Assembly (NCBI RefSeq): GCF_003144315.1
Contig: NZ_MPDK01000002.1
Location: 186,001 to 250,000, forward strand
Direction of reading: 5' to 3'
Length of the DNA: 64,000 nt
DNA from: Sulfoacidibacillus thermotolerans
Lineage (GTDB): Bacteria; Bacillota; Bacilli; Alicyclobacillales; SLC66
Below the pieces are notes generated by a model that saw only the letters and a list, made by a program, of their open reading frames with translations, searched no databases and had not been told where the DNA came from. Both the position numbers and the translations under genes were made by a program. The stretch's first letter is position 1, and each line of letters starts with the position of its first letter. This document shows positions 62,008 to 64,000 of the stretch, one piece after another.

Positions 62008-62892
62008 TCATGAAAGCAATTGAAAAATAGGTTCTCGCCATAATCCACGTTCAAAAATCGCGGATAAAATTTGTTCCTCATTCAATGTTTTTGCAAATAC
62101 GCCACGTCTATCATCATATAACCTCTCATCCCTGATATAGACGACATGATACGTGCCTGGAGCAAATTGTACAGCCACATCACCAATGGCCATTTCGGGA
62201 TCTACTACTAGCGCACGCAATGGTTCTGCTGCACGCTTTTTCATCTTGCGTTTGGAATCGAGAAAACGAAGTGTATCATAACGTGATTGCTTACTTAAAG
62301 TAAATGCAGAAAATAATAAAAATACGCCTAGCGCCAGTAATCCAAGATCCGCATAGCCTAACCACAAAGACAACAGTCCTAGAATCATGAGTGCAGCTGA
62401 TAGGTAATAAGCCAATCGCGTCACCAACCTCGTTGACCATTCATATCCATAATGCACAGCAAGAGCAGCACGCGCAATTCTTCCCCCATCTAAAGGTAGT
62501 GCGGGAAGTAAGTTAAAGATGGCAATTGTCATATTCATGGAGACAAAATTTGTCGCGTCATTCGCCGAGATCAAGTGCAACAAATACAAACATTCTGCTA
62601 ACAAACTTAAAAGTAAATTCATGAGTGGACCACAAATAGCAATCAAAGTCTCATGCTTAGCATTCCATCCTAATTCACTCGATGCTAATTTTGCCACTCC
62701 GCCAAATGGCAGCAATTCGATAGACTCTACACGATATCCGTATACGCGAGCAGCAACAACGTGCGCAATTTCATGAAGAAGCACAATCGTAAACAACAAG
62801 GCAATTTGTGTAAAATAATGGCCGTAAACCGCAATCGCGATGACGGCCAGAAACAACAAATTTACCTTAAACTTAATCCCCCAAATTCTCAT
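62008..62892 (-). CDS. spoIVFB: intramembrane metalloprotease SpoIVFB
   Basis: A 294-residue site-2 protease of the outer forespore membrane that processes pro-sigma-K. Several membrane spans are visible. The zinc motif HEIAH lies at residues 40-44 (LLHEIAHVVAARVYG) and the aspartate ligand in LPALPLDGGRIARAA. The C terminus is a cytoplasmic CBS-like domain (LRALVVDPEMAIGDVAVQFAPGTYHVVYI). It overlaps spoIVFA by 4 bases. Its regulator SpoIVFA and activator SpoIVB are both encoded in this window. Confidence 0.93.
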   Translation of the reverse strand: MRIWGIKFKVNLLFLAVIAIAVYGHYFTQIALLFTIVLLHEIAHVVAARVYGYRVESIELLPFGGVAKLASSELGWNAKHETLIAICGPLMNLLLSLLAECLYLLHLISANDATNFVSMNMTIAIFNLLPALPLDGGRIARAALAVHYGYEWSTRLVTRLAYYLSAALMILGLLSLWLGYADLGLLALGVFLLFSAFTLSKQSRYDTLRFLDSKRKMKKRAAEPLRALVVDPEMAIGDVAVQFAPGTYHVVYIRDERLYDDRRGVFAKTLNEEQILSAIFERGLWREPIFQLLS

Positions 62893-63752
62893 TTTGCTTC
62901 ACCAAAAAATGTAGTTGGGTTGTGATAGGCGTTGCCTCGAATATAACCAAAAACTAATTCTCGTTGATCTTTTGGCAAATATCCAATCCCTTGTCCCGCC
63001 ACCACATATTCATTTGTATGCACAGTGATTTGTCCTAGATGCGCATAAAAAGTCTGACCAAATGCGCCATGATCAATCATGATATATTTTCCATTTGCTT
63101 GACTCTCAGCGACAGCAGTCACCAGGCCGTCAGTAGCTGCGACCACTTCTGCACCTGGACGTCCCTCAATCACGAGGTCTGGTGAAATCAAAGAGTATGG
63201 ACGAACAATGGTCCCTTTCAGTGGAATCACCATTTGCATCGCTGATACACTGACAGCCACAGCAGGCTCCGAAGAAGGCAGATTTGTTCCCAACGCATAA
63301 GCAATCTGTTTTGGCAATAAGACACTCAAATCATCGTTTGAAAAAGCTGAGCGTATATCGCGTTGCAATTGCATGGCGAGTGGACGAGTGCTATGAAACA
63401 TAAAAAATGAAGCACCAATTAGAAAAAGTGCCGCAATCGCTTGCAGCGTCCACGCCGAAAGACCCTGCCCCTGTTCTCGCCGATCAAGGAGTGAGGTCTT
63501 GCGATGCCTCGGAAGTGATTTGCGCAATTCACTATACGTCCGATCGCGATACATCCCTGTCTCAAAGCTTGGCACCTTCTCTTCACGCGGAAAGAGGGTA
63601 GACTCGAATCCGGTTTGTGTCATTCGAATTTCTGGATCCGTCTCCTCTTTGCTCTCTTCCCACTGTGCTCCACTCCACGAACGCGGTGATCCATAAAGAT
63701 CATCATCAGGACCTGTCGAATATTCGGGCCGTACATCCTGTCGCTTGATCAA
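62889..63752 (-). CDS. spoIVFA: SpoIVFA-like regulator with degenerate M23 domain
   Basis: A 287-residue membrane protein whose C-terminal LytM/M23-like domain faces the intermembrane space. A charged N terminus is followed by one transmembrane helix (LQAIAALFLIGASFFMFH) and the domain with YAHLGQITVHTNEYVVAGQGIGYL. The first histidine of the M23 HxxxD site is missing (VIEGRPGAEVVAA), so it is probably not catalytic, as in Bacillus SpoIVFA. The TTG at 63752 is chosen because GGAGGAGGGG lies just upstream; the longer frame to 63848 overlaps minD. Confidence 0.88.
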   Translation of the reverse strand: MIKRQDVRPEYSTGPDDDLYGSPRSWSGAQWEESKEETDPEIRMTQTGFESTLFPREEKVPSFETGMYRDRTYSELRKSLPRHRKTSLLDRREQGQGLSAWTLQAIAALFLIGASFFMFHSTRPLAMQLQRDIRSAFSNDDLSVLLPKQIAYALGTNLPSSEPAVAVSVSAMQMVIPLKGTIVRPYSLISPDLVIEGRPGAEVVAATDGLVTAVAESQANGKYIMIDHGAFGQTFYAHLGQITVHTNEYVVAGQGIGYLPKDQRELVFGYIRGNAYHNPTTFFGEAK

Positions 63753-63834
63753 AATCTCCCCTCCTCCCATCTTCACGATGCTAGGGACAACCCGTCCATC
63801 TAACATTATGAGATAAGAGCAAGGAATATGCGGC

Positions 63835-64000
63835 CTAGCGCAAGCCAATCAATTTGCGCATCCGTTTAAAAAATCCATCTTCTTCTTGCAAACTTAATAA
63901 AGGCACTGCATCTCCTAAGATGCGTCGAGCTATATTGCGGTAGGCAAGTGAAGCTTTCGAATCTGGCTTAACCACGATCGGTTCGCCTTGGTTTGCTCCT
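63835..64000 (-). CDS. minD: septum site-determining protein MinD (C-terminal end)
   Basis: The last 54 codons of a gene continuing beyond the right edge. The translation ends SLAYRNIARRILGDAVPLLS and FFKRMRKLIGLR, with GEPIVVKPDSKA before. The terminal amphipathic helix with basic and hydrophobic residues is the MinD membrane-targeting sequence. Gene order minD-spoIVFA-spoIVFB-rplU matches Bacillus. MinD is the ATPase that recruits MinC to block division near poles. Confidence 0.88.
   Translation of the reverse strand, partial: GANQGEPIVVKPDSKASLAYRNIARRILGDAVPLLSLQEEDGFFKRMRKLIGLR

Noticed and set aside
1-64000. CRISPR arrays, tRNA or rRNA genes, prophage or intact insertion sequences
   Set aside because: No regular spaced repeats, cloverleaf genes, transposase or integrase coding frames were seen on reading both strands.

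Overview
This window is a stretch of core chromosome from an endospore-forming Firmicute. Sporulation genes (spo0A, spoIVB, spoIIIAA-AH, spoIVFA-spoIVFB), a comG competence pilus operon, the yqhH/yqhG and gcv neighbourhood, and the block minD-spoIVFA-spoIVFB-rplU-prp-rpmA-obg reproduce the Bacillus gene order almost gene for gene. Departures from Bacillus (no spo0B between rpmA and obg, an IclR-linked formate dehydrogenase, a nusB-linked TsaD paralogue, asnB joined to a dnaI-like gene) point to an early-branching Bacillales lineage such as Alicyclobacillaceae. That placement is an inference from gene content. I saw no rRNA, tRNA, CRISPR array, intact insertion sequence or prophage.

Layout. 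1-17 kb is a mixed accessory/metabolic region: a partial SCP2-like gene, an arginase-fold protein, beta-glucosidase plus fumarase, a D,D-carboxypeptidase, a frameshifted stress-protein-like gene, quinone oxidoreductase, a histidine phosphatase, a PhzF-like protein, an NlpC/P60 hydrolase, IclR divergent from formate dehydrogenase plus a DUF1641 protein, thiol peroxidase, thiM and a DMT permease. 17-41 kb is one long minus-strand core block: spo0A, spoIVB, recN, argR, nadK, an unknown membrane protein, tlyA, dxs, a DUF1657 protein, ispA, xseB, xseA, folD, ferredoxin-NADP reductase, the TsaD paralogue, nusB, a DUF2273 protein, amaP, an Asp23-type gene, accC, accB and spoIIIAH to AA. Transcription therefore runs spoIIIA, accBC, then onward to spo0A, broken by internal terminators and promoters. 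41-50 kb holds efp, papQ, aroQ and the glycine cleavage operon behind a tandem glycine riboswitch, divergent from yqhH-yqhG. 50-58 kb holds asnB-dnaI, aroK and comGA-GG. 58-64 kb holds a non-coding scar, a JAMM/Nudix pair, obg, rpmA, prp, rplU, spoIVFB, spoIVFA and the 3' end of minD.

How the genes work together. Several parts are functional circuits. Prp (protease) lies beside its substrate L27, which carries the cleavable N-terminal extension. SpoIVB is the signal that activates the SpoIVFA/SpoIVFB pro-sigma-K processing complex, also present here. SpoIIIA proteins form the mother cell-forespore channel needed for late sporulation. Dxs and IspA feed isoprenoid synthesis, AccBC feed fatty acid synthesis, and the GcvT/P proteins are switched on by glycine. 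spo0A has upstream sequences that resemble a sigma-H promoter and several 0A boxes, which suggests autoregulation.

No single spectacular new system is evident. The best candidates for second looks are a 42-residue single-span membrane peptide upstream of spoIIIAA, an unrecognised membrane protein between nadK and tlyA, the TsaD paralogue translationally coupled to nusB, the overlapping Nudix-JAMM pair, the asnB-dnaI coupling, and a 450-base scar behind comG that contains a long hairpin and the frameshifted remains of a small glycine/alanine-rich peptide gene.
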